DNA of 64,000 nucleotides, taken from the NCBI RefSeq assembly GCF_033118175.1, contig NC_083701.1, positions 11,241,501-11,305,500 of the forward strand, written 5' to 3'. Both the position numbers and the translations under genes were made by a program. Under the pieces are notes generated by a model, which saw only the letters and a list, made by a program, of their open reading frames with translations, searched no databases and was not told where the DNA came from. Source of the DNA: Dama dama. Taxonomy: Eukaryota > Chordata > Mammalia > Artiodactyla > Cervidae. Of the stretch, positions 11,035-21,300 are shown piece after piece (the stretch's first letter is position 1; the number at the start of each line of letters is the position of its first letter).

Positions 11035-11589
11035 GGAAGAACAGAGCATAGGCAAGTGTGAGGTGCCTCGGTGCTGGCTGTTCTCACCCCGGGTGTTAGC
11101 TTTGCCGCCTGGGCTGTTTTGTTTCGTTAACCAAGGCTTTATTCTTTCTTCTGATTCACATTAGTATTCCAGCCTTGTGAGAGCTGCTCTCTTTGAGTGA
11201 AATAAACTTTCTTGGAGTTTATTTCAGGTGCATTGGTCCCGAACCGCCGACTGTTTATCTCCATGATATGTATGTCTAACATAGTGCTTTGGGGAAGCAG
11301 TGAGAGGTAGCAGAAATTGGGCACCTACAGATTGAGTTACTGGCTTATCACACACACAGACACATGTGCAGTATAGGCAGTCTTCAGCTGTGTGGCTGTC
11401 TAAGACCAAACTCATTTAGTATCTTCATATTTTCTGAAATAAAGGTAAAAGCAGACCTGTTCAATCTAAACCAAAAGCAGAAGACCAGGGTATGTTTCCG
11501 TGCAGAATTCAAGTTAGATACTGATGTACGAGTGTCACGTGGTACTAAGGTGCCTGTCCTTGCTTTCACAGTATTATAAAACATTTTCA
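11035..11589. other. No gene or repeat recognised
   Basis: Ordinary sequence with short overlapping frames on both strands. Confidence 0.4.
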
Positions 11590-11715
11590 TTTCAGGAAGG
11601 AGCTTTAACGGTCATCTAATTGAGGGCCTCAGAGAGGGAGGGACTTCCTCAAGCTCACACACTGAACTATTGTGCCCTGCTATGCAGTGGCAACTCCGGA
11701 GTGACCCCGAAGGTG
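11590..11715 (-). repeat. Ancient MIR-like repeat
   Basis: 'acggtcatctaattgagggc' and 'acttcctcaagctcacacac' resemble an old mammalian repeat that contains the MIR-like 'cttgcccaaggtcacacag' string. Confidence 0.4.
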
Positions 11716-12079
11716 CCTCCAGTAATTAATAGCTATTTATTCCTGGCAAGGAAAAGGCCACCCCCTTTGTCACAGGGACCAAAAAGGCCCTGGTGCTTCC
11801 TCGGAGCCCCAGAGGTCTAGCTGCAGAGGGTGGCCTCCATTAGTCATCTGAACTTGGTGCCTGCCATTGGATGGGTAAGCCATTTGGCAAGTGAACTCCA
11901 GGGTTGTTGGCCTCCCAGAACATCTAAAGACAGAATAGCTCTCTCTTCTAGTCCCTGAAGGTACAGGAAGGTATGTTGGCGTATCTCTGTCCTTCACCTC
12001 AGGGTAGTTGGCAAAATGAGGTGCTGTGTCACTGTGTCCGCCTCTCAAGCAAGGCTGAGAAGAACTAGAAAGATGGAGT
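11716..12079. other. No gene or repeat recognised
   Basis: A minus-strand frame of 113 codons (11770-12111) crosses this block and enters a MIR. No protein features seen. Confidence 0.4.
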
Positions 12080-12190
12080 GATGTGCTGGACTCAGAATCC
12101 ACAGTCTGCACTTACTGCTGTGTTGTCCACTTTGCTGGGCCTTAGTCTCTTCGTCCGTAAAACTGGTGGATCGAACAGATTGTGGTTTAA
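12080..12190 (+). repeat. MIR SINE fragment
   Basis: 'gtccactttgctgggcctta' and 'gtctcttcgtccgtaaaact' correspond to the MIR core segment ending in 'cctcatctgtaaaatgggg'. Confidence 0.55.
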
Positions 12191-12218
12191 GCTTTTCTGT
12201 TTTGACAAAAGCTCTGTG

Positions 12219-12411
12219 AAACCCTGGGGGCTCAGACAGTAGAGAATCCGCCAGCTATGCAGGAGACCCTGCACGGGTTCTATCCCTGGGTCAGGAAGAT
12301 CCCTGGAGAAGGGACGGAGTGCCACTCCAGTATTCCTGCCTGGAGAATTCCATGGTCAGAGGAGCCTGGTGGCCCACAGTCCGTGGGACTGAGCAACTGA
12401 CACTTTTCACT
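12219..12411 (+). repeat. Bov-tA-type SINE
   Basis: Diverged copy with 'gggggctcagacagtagaga', 'ccctgggtcaggaagatccc' and 'gcctggagaattccatggtc'. Internal loss of the 'gtcgcaaagagtcggaca' segment brings 'gtgggactgagcaactgaca' together. Confidence 0.9.
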
Positions 12412-12515
12412 GTGACCTCTGATACATTAACGTTTCTGAAACAGTTTTCTCATGTGTTGAGTTGGGAGACTAGACTGGCTGATTCTGAGCTAACATTCTG
12501 GAGCTCTGTTTATTT

Positions 12516-12517
<2 letters not shown>

Positions 12518-12562
<45 letters not shown>

Positions 12563-12665
12563 CCACATACATACACACATATATACACACATGTTCACAC
12601 ACACATACACCCACATACATACACACACGTACATACACTCATATATTCACACACATATACACACG
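12518..12665. repeat. CA-rich microsatellite with 48-bp higher-order period
   Basis: A pure CA tract (about 12525-12556) is followed by CA/TA variants. The string 'acccacatac' recurs at 12561 and 12609, giving a 48-base period. The histidine/threonine-rich open frame across it is an artefact. Confidence 0.93.
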
Positions 12666-13354
12666 GACCAAGATATAAGGTAAAAGTGTTTTATATACTG
12701 AGTGTTTGTACCTCACGCTGCTCCTTAATTCATTCTCCTTCTTTGGCTCCAGACATCCTTATAACTGATACTCAGTTTAGAGATTAAAAATTAAAACTGC
12801 CAACATGGCTGTCAGCTAGAGCATTTGTTTTTATTGTGATTTTCCAGGATGAATGTGAGCAATAATCTTGCAAACTACAAGGAAGGGATGACACATTTGT
12901 TGAGACTGAAGGAGGCCCAGTAAGTGGATTTTCTCCTACAAAAGTTTTGGGCTAAAATGTGAATAAAGTGAATGGGGGCCAAATAGACCATCTTCATAGC
13001 TGGAAAGGCTTGTGTTCGGTGACCTGGCTTCTCTTGTCGGCATGGAGACTTCCTGACACTGAGCTTGGGGATGGACGCATCTTCCCAGCAGTGCTGGAGG
13101 GGCAGAGCAGGAGCGTGGTTCCTCAGCAGGCCTGCACCCTCAGCTTCACCTTCCCTCCGGGCAGGAGAAGGGCAGGGCTGTCAGAGCAGTGGGCGCCCTC
13201 ATGTGCATGGTGACGTCTGGCTGCAAGAAGCATCACCCCCGGCAGCTTGTGTGCAGAAAGGTGTGGCCGGGGGTCTCTCCCACGGGTCTTCCTTGGTAGC
13301 TCAGTAGATGACTATGGTTTCTCTCCATCCTATTAGCAAACCTGTGTTTCCTAG
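12666..13354. other. No gene; SINE head stub
   Basis: Mostly unassigned and GC-richer at 13050-13280. At 13287-13310 'gtcttccttggtagctcagt' looks like the first 20-odd bases of a Bov-tA head without the rest. Confidence 0.35.
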
Positions 13355-13552
13355 CATGCCTACATGCTCAGTCATGTCCGACTCTTTGCAGTCTCATGGA
13401 ATGTAGCCCACCAGGCTCCTCTGTCTATGGGATTCTTCCGGCAAGAATACTGGAGTGGGTTGCCATGCCCTCCTTCAGGGGATCTTCCCGACCCAGGGAT
13501 CAAATTTGCATCTCTTGCATCTCCTGCATTGGCAGGCTTTCCTAGCACGTGG
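13355..13552 (-). repeat. Bov-tA-type SINE
   Basis: Minus-strand copy from 'gctcagtcatgtccgactct' to 'tcctgcattggcaggctttc'. The tRNA-like end is degraded. Confidence 0.93.
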
Positions 13553-13639
13553 GTGTAAATTCCTAGGGAGCAAGGTTGGTTAAGGAGGCTGCCTGTGCTG
13601 GAGCAGCCCCTCACTTTTTGGGGCACTGTCTTCGTGCCT

Positions 13640-14010
13640 GCCCCTGTGCAAAGCGTTTTGGACCTGTGTGTTTTCACTGAGTAGTGTAGTGTTAGTTGCT
13701 CGTTGTGTCCGACTCTCTGCAGCCTCACGGACTGTAACCTGCCAGGCTCCTCTGTCCATGGAATTCTCCAGGCAAGAATACCAGAGTGGGTTGCCATTCC
13801 CTTCTCCAGAGGATCTTCCTAACCTGGGATTGAACCTGGGTCTCCTGTGTTGCAGGCAGTTTCTTTACCATCTCTGAGCTACAGGGAAGTCCTAACGTGA
13901 GTAAATAGGTGCCATTTATCCCCATTTTGTAGATGAGGAAACTGAGGCTTAGTGAAGTTAAACAGATGCCCAAGGATCACCAGTGTAAAGTAAGAGATGA
14001 CAAGTAGTTG
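13640..14010 (-). repeat. MIR SINE split by a Bov-tA SINE
   Basis: Left part 'gtgcaaagcgttttggacct' matches the MIR 'gtgctaagcgctttacat' region. The right part contains 'tccccattttgtagatgagg' and 'aaactgaggcttagtgaagt'. The two parts are consecutive in MIR and are separated by a SINE at 13684-13893. Confidence 0.75.
13684..13893 (-). repeat. Bov-tA-type SINE inside a MIR
   Basis: Complete minus-strand copy: 'gttgctcgttgtgtccgact', 'aggctcctctgtccatggaa', 'gaacctgggtctcctgtgtt'. A weak six-base 'tgagta' target duplication may flank it (13678-13683 and about 13898-13903). Confidence 0.94.
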
Positions 14011-14851
14011 TTGTGTTCTGCCCTGAGTCTGCACTACACGCTGGTGGTGTTTTGCTCCCTGAATCTGGTGTTGAGTGGCTCCAGGTAGGCAGCTGGGGTC
14101 GCAGTGTGGTTAAGTGAAACCTTCAGCACCACGGCTGAGAAGAAGCTATCACAAGAGATGGTCTGACGTGATCACTAGTATCAACCTCACGTGAGCAACT
14201 GACAGTCATTTTAAAAAATGTTGGGTTCGTCTGTAAGGTACGGGTTGAGGTACAGATCGATACATCAATACCTGCTTCCACTTACTGATGGCATTGCTGG
14301 GTGCCAGGACTTGGGCCAGGTTTTTTATGAGTTCTGGTCTCTTTGAAACATTAACATGTGAAAAGGACTGGTGAGAGCCCACTGGTCCTTTTATAAGCCA
14401 TTTACCTGCCCTTCAGCCCTCTAAGCATGTACACATGGGACTAAAACACTGTTCAGTGTGATCAACCAGGACAAACGTCCCTATGCAGAGAACGTTCTTG
14501 AACAGAGAGGGGAGCCCCGGGAATTGGTGCAGGTGGCAGTGTTTCTTTTTAAGCCACAATCCCAGGTGTGTTCCTCTGCCTCCTCCTTTTAACCATGTCA
14601 TATTCTGTTTGGGTGTGTGAGATGAAGTTTTGTTCTGGTCTGGGTCATGTTCAATCTCTTTTTCAAAGGTGCCATCAAGTCCAAGGTGAGGGACTGAGCT
14701 GCAGGGACCCTTAGACATGTCACTTCCATCTTTAACAGTGGGTGGTGGTCATTTAAAATTTTATGAGGTCAGTAAGCAAGAATGTACTTGCCCATACATG
14801 TTCCAGGCTGAGTTCAGCTGTCCTCTTTTAGAGGGAGGGAGTACATGTAAT
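14011..14851. other. No gene or repeat recognised
   Basis: Unassigned. A minus frame of 101 codons (14413-14718) has no recognisable domain, and its stop falls before the nearby donor-like site at 14405. Confidence 0.4.
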
Positions 14852-15058
14852 AAGGGCTTCGCGGGTGGCTCAGCTGTAAAGAATCCGCCTGCAAATACAG
14901 GAGCCACGGCAGATGTGGGTTCCATCCCTGGGTCAGGAAGAAGATCCCCAGGAGAAGGAAATGCAGCCCACTCCAGTATTCTTGCCCGGGAAATCCCATG
15001 GACAGAGGAGACTGGCGGGCTACAGTCTGTGGAGTTGCAGAGTCAGACACAACAGAGC
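14852..15058 (+). repeat. Bov-tA-type SINE
   Basis: Complete but diverged: head 'ggcttcgcgggtggctcagc', body 'cactccagtattcttgcccg', tail 'gcagagtcagacacaacaga'. Confidence 0.94.
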
Positions 15059-15239
15059 ATGCATGCCTTCAGATTTTTTTTTTTAGTATAATTAATAGCA
15101 ATTCTTAATTAGTCATATGTAAATTAGCATTTCAAAATATTGCCATTGTTAGCTGGAGTATTATTTGTTTCTTTGAATGTTTCTAGTAGAATTGTGACTG
15201 TCTAACATGGTTTATGATCTTCTGGCCTAGCAACTGTGC

Positions 15240-15345
15240 TTTTTGTTTTATTTTTATTGATGTATAGTTGACTTACAATGTTGTGTTAATTTGCTTTCTG
15301 TAATTATAAGTAGATGATATATATATATATATTGTTTATTTTGCC
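15240..15345 (-). repeat. L1 3' end fragment
   Basis: 'tttttattgatgtatagttg' and 'acttacaatgttgtgttaat' are the reverse complement of the terminal L1 3' untranslated region. It ends in a short (TA)n near 15316-15332. Confidence 0.75.
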
Positions 15346-16129
15346 CTCCCTTTTAAAATAATGGTGTAACAAATAAAAAAAATAAAGCATATTCATTCAA
15401 AGACTGGAGAGACCTAGAAAGCAGAAGGATGGTGGAATTGGCCATTGCTGTTTTAGTCTTACTTTTTCTGTATTTTGCAAAATCTGCATCTAAGTGGCTC
15501 TTTCTTGTTAAGTTTACAAAATATGGCCATTGGCAAAACTTGAAAATAGAGCAAAATAAGGGAAAGAGAATTTAAACATCCTCCCGCCGCCTCCACCACT
15601 CAGATCACTGCAGCTGACATTTCAGCAAATCGCACTTGTCACATGTCTGAACAGTTGAAGAGGCTGCATTTCCCAGGCTTGCAGTTTGCTCCCCTCGTAC
15701 AGTTTCTGACACTCTGCCCTAGACGGTGTTTTCACAGAATGACTGTCCTCCCCACAATAGGAGCACCCACTGAGTCTAGCAAAACTGCCTCTTTCACGAT
15801 GATAGACTTTAGCAGCAACTGTTCAAGGAAACAGGATCCCGCTCCGTTTGGTCTCAGCCCCAAGCTAGTACAGTGTGTTGCCCAGGAGAGCGTAATCTGT
15901 GCACTCTGCTGGCATCATGTGAAGCCTGTTTATTTACAGTTTAAACAGATTATTGCCTTATTTCCTCCAGCAGACATGGAGCTGCCCCGTTTAACATACC
16001 TATTCAAGAGAGTTTTCAGAGGCTGTTTTTTGTTTTTTTTTTTTAGGATATATGATTTGGTTATGGAATCTATAAATAAAGTGACCCATTTTTAGCTAGA
16101 TTGCTGGTGTGCTTTTCAGTAGGACTTTG
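15346..16129. other. No gene asserted; 150-codon frame
   Basis: Holds the longest plus frame outside obvious repeats (15643-16095) and an AATAAA hexamer at 16075-16080. No domain, signal peptide or repeat is recognisable, and an interrupted T run at 16026-16044 supplies the F-rich end. Most likely chance. Confidence 0.35.
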
Positions 16130-16500
16130 TGGTTTAGCTAATGAAATCTTTCAGCGATGCTCCTCTGAACCCTCTGTCTGGTTGTATCACCGCTGCCGCT
16201 TTCATGACTTAATTGGCTTTGTGGTTTAATTCTGTTCATGACACATCCATCACTGTGAAGTTTACACTGTTCACCCCTGTCTGGCCTAGAATTTGTTTGA
16301 TGACTCCTGGGGTCAAGGAGAGGTTGAGAGGTGGTTTTATGCTATTAAAAATAAGTGGTTCCTTTGTATGGGCTAATCTGTCTTTTTTAATTAAAACACT
16401 CCTTTTCATTTTAATTAATACATTGAAGCTTCTTCTCCCTTTTGATAATTTTATGTTCTGTAATACTCTCAGCTGAGCCTGCAATAAGTTATTTCTTTCA
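16130..16500. promoter_or_regulatory. TAAT-rich repeat-free block, possible regulatory element
   Basis: No repeat recognised. It contains several homeodomain-like cores: 'gctaatgaaatc' near 16137, 'cttaattgg' at 16208-16216, 'gggctaatctg' near 16370, 'tttaattaaaac' near 16387 and 'ttttaattaata' near 16410. The function is inferred only from motif density, which AT-rich DNA also produces by chance. Confidence 0.2.
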
Positions 16501-16519
16501 TTTGTGGAGAATTAGATCT

Positions 16520-16690
16520 TATAAGGTCCTTTCATATTTATTCTATCATTTAATCATTCCCACATTCCCTTCTAGAAAACACCATGATGGCAGATGACAT
16601 TATCCTTATTTTGCAGATGAGGAATCTGAGGCAAAGAAATTAAAGGGTCATTATAGCCGGTAGGTGGTAGAATTGGGAGCCTCCATCATG
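16520..16690 (-). repeat. MIR SINE
   Basis: 'ttattttgcagatgaggaat', 'ctgaggcaaagaaattaaag' and 'ggtaggtggtagaattggga' follow the minus-strand MIR core and tRNA-side order. Confidence 0.7.
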
Positions 16691-16825
16691 GTAACTGGGC
16701 AGTTGAGGTGGGTCACATCTTCTATTTTTGTGGACTTGGCCATGCATCCATGGGGTAGTTCAGCTTCAGATTCACTGGCCTGAAAAGTCTACTTTTGAAG
16801 AAACCTGAATGTGTTCTTGTGGGGG

Positions 16826-17035
16826 CTTTCCAGGTGGTGCACTGGTAAAGAGTCCACGTGCCATGCAGGAGACACAGGAGACTCAGGTTTGGTCCCTGGG
16901 TTGTGCAGATCCCCTGGAGGAGGAGATGGCAACCCACTCCAGTATTCTTGCCTGAAAGATCCCACGGACAGAGGAGCCAGGCGGGTTACAGTCCATAGGG
17001 TTGCAAGGAGTCAGACATGACTGAGCAGCTGAGCA
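16826..17035 (+). repeat. Bov-tA-type SINE
   Basis: Copy with head 'gggctttccaggtggtgcac', body 'gcagatcccctggaggagga' and tail 'ggagtcagacatgactgagc'. A seven-base 'tgttctt' may be the target duplication (about 16812 and 17042). Confidence 0.93.
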
Positions 17036-17047
17036 CAAATCTGTTCT

Positions 17048-17083
17048 TAAAGAGTCGGACACGACTGACCGACTTCACCTTCT
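17048..17083 (+). repeat. SINE/BovB tail remnant
   Basis: Only the last bases of a Bov SINE or BovB are present ('aaagagtcggacacgactga' then 'ccgacttcacctt'). It sits just after a complete copy in the same orientation. Confidence 0.75.
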
Positions 17084-17096
17084 TTTTTGCTTTCCT

Positions 17097-17227
17097 TTAG
17101 AGCCAAAGTCGGTTTGGCTTGAGTTTTCCCACTTTCTCCAAGTCGTCGGCGAGGTGTCTGCCGGTGTCTGTCTTCCTGACCTTGGCCCTGTCCACATAGA
17201 GTGGCCCCTCAGGCTCACGTGGTGAGA
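17097..17227 (-). other. Candidate minus-strand coding exon or pseudogene fragment
   Basis: The 3' part of an 89-codon frame (17097-17366) ends in TAA at 17097-17099. Its last 35 or so codons encode a hydrophilic, charge-balanced segment (GRHLADDLEKVGKL near the end) with mostly G or C third bases, unlike nearby frames. An acceptor-like 'tctcaccacgtgag' precedes it on the minus strand. No family is recognised. The plus strand of the same interval is also open, which weakens the case. Confidence 0.15.
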
Positions 17228-17479
17228 GCGCAGCCCTGAGGCCCTCCTGGCTGAGCCCTGTCCCGCCCCAGACCTGCACCTGTCTCCTCATCGCCAGCAG
17301 AAGGTACACACACCTGTGCTTCGTTGGGGTGTGTGCGTTCCAGCCAGCCCTCACCCTTGCTCCCAATCAGGTCTCCTGACTATGAGGGGCCAGGCCGGGG
17401 GTCGACCCCTCATGCTTCACTGGCCACCCCCACGCCTCTGTTGAAGTGGGCTGGGCTGACACTGCCCTCTCATTCCTGG

Positions 17480-17645
17480 CACCCCTATACCTGTGAATCA
17501 GGGTGTATTCTGCTGAAATCATACCTGTCTCTCTCTGTGCCTACCACTCAACCCACTCAAGACTGAACTTCTTCAAAGTAAGGACCATACCCCAAAGAAG
17601 CCCTGTGTTTATTAAACAGTGGGCGCTCCTAGACTGGATAATCCC
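17480..17645 (+). repeat. Probable L2 3' fragment
   Basis: 'caagactgaacttcttcaaa' then 'gtaaggaccataccc' and 'aaacagtgggcgctcc' follow the L2 3' order. Diverged. Confidence 0.45.
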
Positions 17646-18524
17646 AGAGCTTTAGCACACTGTCAAAAAACGGTGCATGTTGAAAAAACTAAATCTGTTG
17701 CTGAAAAGATTCCAAAAAGGACTTCTGAATTATCCATGTTTGGGGTTTTCTTCCTTCCCTGATGCTAATGTTCACAAATAAACTTGACTGTGTAGCTTTG
17801 TTTTATTGAAAGATCTTTCACTCAATGAATTTTTGCTTAATGTCCTACGATAATTTTAAAAGAATATTTGTATCTTACACTGAAGGGTGGAATTATTTTT
17901 GTAGGCAGACACATACAGCATCATAAATATACAGCTTGATTTTAGCCTGTTTGATTTACATTTTATTTATTGGCTAGTTCATTTCATGCTTTGGGTTTGC
18001 CTATATTCATGCTTCTCATTTTGATTGTAACATGGACTAGGTTATTTTTGAGTTCAGAATGGACTTGAGAATCTATTTTTCATAATCCAGTTGGAGAATA
18101 TACTCTAATATCTTACATTTTGAATTGGGCAACTGGGAAAATCTTAGCTTGTGGAATATATTTTCAGTTCACAGTAGAATTTTGAGGCTATGACTTATAA
18201 AACTTATCATTAAGATGAGTAGTTTTATATGTATATAAAATCCGGGTATTTTATATGTGTATAAAATATTTCTGTAATTATTAATGGAACTTATGATAGT
18301 GTTATATAAATTCAAGACCATATTGCCAGGAGCAAATTGAGTTATGGATGTAAAATGTGAACATTTCCTAAATTAATTCTGTCAGGAAACGGAGACAACT
18401 TTTGAGAGAGTAAGCTACTCACTGAAGCTGTGCAAATGTTATTTTTCTCAAGTGTATTTGAATATTGATGTTGAAAAATCCGCTTTCTGTATTTGGAATG
18501 GCAGCTTACTCTAGTAAAAGAAGT
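17646..18524. other. AT-rich, no gene or repeat recognised
   Basis: Repeat-poor and AT-rich. A near-duplicate 'ttttatatgt.tataaaat' occurs at about 18221-18241 and 18250-18267. Confidence 0.4.
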
Positions 18525-18612
18525 AAGCATATTGGAGCCAGAAGCACCAGGTTCCATGTCCGTCTTCCCCACTTACTCCTTTGTGACTTTGGGCTAGTGC
18601 AGCCAATTTGAC
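18525..18612 (+). repeat. MIR SINE fragment
   Basis: 'ttggagccagaagcaccagg' and 'ccacttactcctttgtgact' followed by 'ttgggctagtg' match the tRNA side of a plus-strand MIR. Confidence 0.65.
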
Positions 18613-18711
18613 TCAGTACAGCCAATTAATTAACTTTTTAAAAAAGATTAAAAATGAGAGGGAAACATTTAAGTTGTCAAACACTGTACACTTGTGTATG
18701 TGTGCATGTGT

Positions 18712-18910
18712 GCTAAGTCGCTTCAGCTGTGTCCAACTCTTTGTGACCCTACGGACTGTAGCCTGCCAGGCTCCTCTGTCCATGGGATTCTCCAAGCAAG
18801 AATACTGGAGTGGGTTGCCATTCTGTCCTCCAGGGATCGAACTCTCATCTCTACATCTTCTGACTTGGCAGGCAGGTTCTTTACCACTGGTGCCACCTGG
18901 GAAGCCCACA
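18712..18910 (-). repeat. Bov-tA-type SINE
   Basis: Complete minus-strand copy. 'catgtgt' at 18705-18711 and 18911-18917 is a probable target duplication. Confidence 0.95.
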
Positions 18911-19224
18911 CATGTGTATATGTATTTCTTTCTCATGGAGAGAAAGTTGGGTACTGAGGAGAAAAAAAAGTAAGAAAAACAGAGGCAGGTGACAGATAAG
19001 ACTTTTGTGAGTTTGCACAGGACTTCTAGGCCCCTTTGAACCACTGAAGGCAGGAGCAGACATCCCTGGTCTATTTGGCATGGCTTATACCTGAGTCTGC
19101 TGGACCATTGCTGTGGGTTGTACATGCCATTGGTCAACAGCCCCCATTTGGGGACTGTCTACTTTTTGTCAAGGGATCAGATAAAATTTGTGACCTTCAA
19201 TTAAATACTTTTTCTTGAGCATAT

Positions 19225-19850
19225 TCATTATCTTTGTTTATTCAAGGAATGTGAAATTAAGCACTTCCCGAATGAGTGTTAGTCACTCAGTTGTGTCTGA
19301 CTCTTTGTGACCCCATGGACTGTGTAGCCCACCAAGCTCCTCTGTCCATGGGATTTGGATTTCCCAGGCAAGAATTGTGGAGTGGGTAGCCATTCCCTTC
19401 TCCAGGGGATCTTCCCAACAAAGGGATTGAACCCCGGGCTCCCACATTGCAGGCACATTCTTTACCGTCTGAGCCAGCAGGGAAGCAGGCAAGCAGTTAC
19501 TGATACATGATAGTAACTGTCCTAGGTGCTGGGGACTAGAGCAGTGGAAAAACACCAGCAAAAGCCCTGTCTTCTCAGTATGTTTTATGGGCAGGCAGAC
19601 GAAGCAAACTGGTGTAAAGATAAGTTCAGGTGGTGATCACAGCCTTAAAGAAAGCAAGTCAGGTGACTTTGATAGAGAGCAGGTGTGGGATTAATAGGAT
19701 CACCCAGGGATGCTCTGAGGAAATGACCTTTGAGCTACAACCATGGTGTGAGAAGTAGTCAGCATGAGGAGAGCTGGCCAGATCTCAGAGCCCAAGGCCG
19801 TGGGAGCATCTCGGGCAGAGGCTCTGGACAGGGGAGGCTGGATGTAGTGA
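19225..19850 (+). repeat. Ancient mammalian interspersed repeat, split by a SINE
   Basis: 'ttgtttattcaaggaatgtg' lies left of the SINE at 19275-19487. To the right follow 'ctgtcctaggtgctggggac', 'ggaaatgacctttgagctac' and 'gccagatctcagagcccaag'. Same old family as 3865-4105 and 26085-26490. Confidence 0.5.
19275..19487 (-). repeat. Bov-tA-type SINE
   Basis: Complete minus-strand copy from 'agtgttagtcactcagttgt' to 'tctgagccagcagggaagc'. It carries a small internal duplication ('ggatttggatttccc'). Confidence 0.95.
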
Positions 19851-20559
19851 ATCCCTGTTTCTCCTGTTGTTTGGCTCAGTGGTCTCTGCCCTGAAAGAAT
19901 TACATTTTTAATTGGAGGAGAAAAAGTACTGTAGAGATAAAACACAGAGGTGAAAAATAGAACTAAGTGTTAATCTAAATGGTTGGTACATTGTGAGTGC
20001 CTACAGATTTCCTTCGAAAGTGTACCCTAAGTATAAGGATGAACTGGATTCCCAGCCTCCTCCCTTCATTCTTACATCTGCTAATTTAATCTTGTGCCAA
20101 GAGCTGGGTTTGCTCTTCCTCATACCCTGAGGTTACTCCTGGCCACCATCCCCTGGTCTCACATGCAGAAAGAGGAGATGAAGGACCAGCTCAGCTCAGC
20201 CCTTTGACCAATTGATCACGTGAATCCTTGGGGACTTTGTGCTAATGACAATGGATATGGTTTTCTCTTTACTTCAGAATTGATTCTGTGGCTGAAAAAA
20301 GAAAAAAAGATTTATCAAAAGCTAAAGGGATTGTCAATGTGGGGAGAGAGCATTAAAAAAAAAAAAAAAAGCCATTAACCAAATGACTGGTCGAAAGGAG
20401 TCACTGAGGATTTATAGTGACTTGCATTAGTAGAAGTCAACAGATCTCTGAGTGAGTGAATGACTTGCTAAATAATACTTACAATAAAAGCTTAAAGGAA
20501 ACAAAGAAAGTTAACACATAGGAAGTGATTGCTGCTTGCTAGACTCCCTGCAGTTTCTG
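19851..20559. other. No gene or repeat recognised
   Basis: Unassigned. An A run of about 17 lies at 20354-20370 without SINE or LINE sequence attached. Confidence 0.4.
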
Positions 20560-20660
20560 TACCTAATTCTGAGTCCTCCCGAAGTCCCCGTAAGGTTGGT
20601 GTTATTACTGTTCTTCAGGTGAGACACCTCAGACTTAACCAGGTTAACCTTGTTGGTGTT
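20560..20660 (-). repeat. Possible MIR fragment
   Basis: 'cccgtaaggttggtgttatt' and 'actgttcttcaggtgagaca' recall the minus-strand MIR 'ctatgaggtaggtactatta' core. Weak. Confidence 0.35.
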
Positions 20661-21104
20661 CTCGTAGTCAGTCCCTCGGTGGCTGAATGGATCTTGGCAC
20701 CGGGTTCTTCTGACCTCGGAGTCCTGCTTAATCATGACAAGTCACGGCTTCGCCTGGCAGCGTTAGTGCTGTAGGCATAGGGCCTTGCAGGAATGTCATC
20801 TGGGAAGAAATGATGAATAGATGGAGGAGACCCACCTAAGTATGAGGAGCTCAAATAGCCAGTAAAGTGCTTTGGAATAGCTACAGGGGGGGCGACTGGA
20901 TACTGAGTTCTCAGCACTGACCCCCATGTTTCCTCTCTTAGGGTGACGTGGGGACCTCTGAAACAGCTCACAATGAAGTTCGTTTACACAGTGGAGTCTT
21001 GATGTCACTCAAGGCTCACTTGCTAGTTGTGACTTAAAGTTAGTGTAATTTGTCTGGTCTTTAGTTTCTCACTTACGCAATGGGGATGGTTAATTAACTG
21101 GTTC
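20661..21104. other. No gene or repeat recognised
   Basis: Unassigned sequence; short frames only. Confidence 0.4.
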
Positions 21105-21225
21105 ATTATAAGAAGGAGTGACTGACTCCATTGTTGTGAAGTGCCTACAATGTGGCAGGACTATCACTGTGGGTAGAACAAGGAAAAACAGGCCAACAGT
21201 GTGCCCGATGAGCTTACCTTCTCTT
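21105..21225 (+). repeat. Ancient mammalian interspersed repeat
   Basis: 'gtgaagtgcctacaatgtgg' and 'aacagtgtgcccgatgagct' match the left part of the old repeat also seen at 3865 and 26085. Confidence 0.45.
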
Positions 21226-21227
21226 TC

Positions 21228-21300
21228 TCTGTTTTTTTAATGTATTTTATTGAAGTACAGTTGATTTGCAACCAACAAACATGTTTAGTTTTGCTTTAGC
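21228..21300 (-). repeat. L1 3' end fragment
   Basis: 'tttttttaatgtattttatt' then 'gaagtacagttgatttgcaa' is the reverse complement of an L1 terminus. Confidence 0.6.

Noticed and set aside
12319..12678. Plus-strand frame with a histidine/threonine repeat
   Set aside because: Made of a SINE followed by a CA microsatellite.
15643..16095. 150-codon plus-strand frame ending near an AATAAA
   Set aside because: No domain, signal or homology pattern is visible, its end is coded by a T run, and a frame of this size is expected by chance on six frames of 64 kb.
18613..19137. 174-codon minus-strand frame, the longest in the window
   Set aside because: Its centre is a Bov-tA SINE read in antisense; no independent protein features on either side.
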